From Candidatus Woesearchaeota archaeon (lineage in GTDB: Archaea > Nanobdellota > Nanobdellia > Woesearchaeales > JACQNA01), in contig JACQNA010000025.1 in the NCBI GenBank assembly GCA_016203335.1, forward strand, positions 1-5,502: a stretch of DNA of 5,502 bases. Direction: 5' to 3'. The notes beneath the pieces are model-generated. The model saw only the letters and a list, made by a program, of their open reading frames with translations, was not told the origin of the DNA and searched no databases. Of the stretch, positions 5,410 through 5,502 are shown piece by piece. Each line of letters starts with the position of its first letter. Within the stretch, counting starts at the first letter, position 1. The translations under genes and the position numbers were made by a program.

Positions 5410-5502
5410 TAGAGCTCCGCAGGATGGCGGTATGCGACCTAAGCGAAGCGAAGTGGAGAGGCATGCTCAGGCTCCGCATACGCACGAATAAGAGTTTCGC
5501 AC
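5373..5502. other. Nested inverted repeats: candidate structured RNA or small mobile-element ends
   Basis: The 153 bases after PAC2 hold no convincing gene but fold well on paper. GTGCGAAA (5373-5380) pairs with TTTCGCAC (5495-5502). Inside it CTTATGCGTG (5388-5397) pairs with CACGAATAAG (5483-5492), 9 of 10 matched. Next GTATGCG (5430-5436) pairs with CGCATAC (5475-5481). Between them CCGC (5417-5420) can pair with GCGG (5427-5430) round a 6-base loop. Together these make a branched shape with a long basal stem. The region also has an 8-base direct repeat GCTCCGCA (5414-5421 and 5471-5478) and three AAGYG units in tandem (5441-5455). No TATA box precedes it and no known RNA family is recognisable to me. 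A non-coding RNA, an operon 3' structure or a transposase-less element with terminal inverted repeats are all possible. The right edge coincides with the window end. Confidence 0.4.

Noticed and set aside
5398..5436. tRNA-like D-arm (GCCCATTGGTAGAGC) in the 3' region
   Set aside because: There is no T-arm (GGTTCGA-type) or acceptor stem in the right place; the resemblance is limited to the D-arm consensus.
5255..5485. 76-codon minus-strand open frame at the right end
   Set aside because: It runs antisense into the PAC2 gene and through the inverted repeats, is rich in Arg and Ser without recognisable domains, and has no promoter visible in the window.

Overview
The window is archaeal. It carries archaeal/eukaryotic-type information-processing genes: ribosomal proteins L44e and S27e, translation initiation factor aIF2 alpha, the H/ACA RNP protein Nop10, a PAC2-family protein and a GINS replication subunit. 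It also has AT-rich TATA boxes placed about 26-28 bases ahead of start codons, as expected for archaeal leaderless transcripts. I cannot name the species. The short, lysine-rich L44e and the reduced Nop10 would fit a DPANN-type archaeon (for example a Woesearchaeota relative), but that is only a guess. Coding density is very high, with 4-base ATGA overlaps or near-zero gaps between most plus-strand genes.

Layout. Bases 23-1225 (minus strand) encode a radical SAM Fe-S protein with a TRAM-like C-terminal domain. Divergent from it, and sharing a 12-bp palindromic TATA box at 1248-1259, is a plus-strand pair. The first is archaeal GINS (Gins51/GINS15 type, 1281-1934). It overlaps by 4 bases a membrane-anchored SGNH/GDSL hydrolase (1931-3073). 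A fresh TATA box (3079-3088) then drives the translation operon L44e - S27e - aIF2 alpha - Nop10 - PAC2 (3109-5349). The 56-codon Nop10 gene (4387-4557) is small enough to be missed by a length-filtered gene call.

How the genes fit together. GINS15 near L44e/S27e/aIF2 alpha/Nop10 is a recognised archaeal cluster linking replication and translation. GINS is part of the CMG replicative helicase. L44e and S27e are ribosomal, aIF2 alpha belongs to the initiator-tRNA-binding factor, Nop10 serves RNA pseudouridylation, and PAC2 proteins relate to proteasome assembly. The odd member is the SGNH hydrolase, an extracytoplasmic-type enzyme inserted between GINS and L44e.

The last 153 bases (5350-5502) have no convincing gene. 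They hold nested inverted repeats that could form a branched RNA or be the ends of a small mobile element. This is the main unexplained structure here. I see no CRISPR array, no transposase and no complete tRNA or rRNA gene. Most of the window is ordinary core-genome archaeal sequence.
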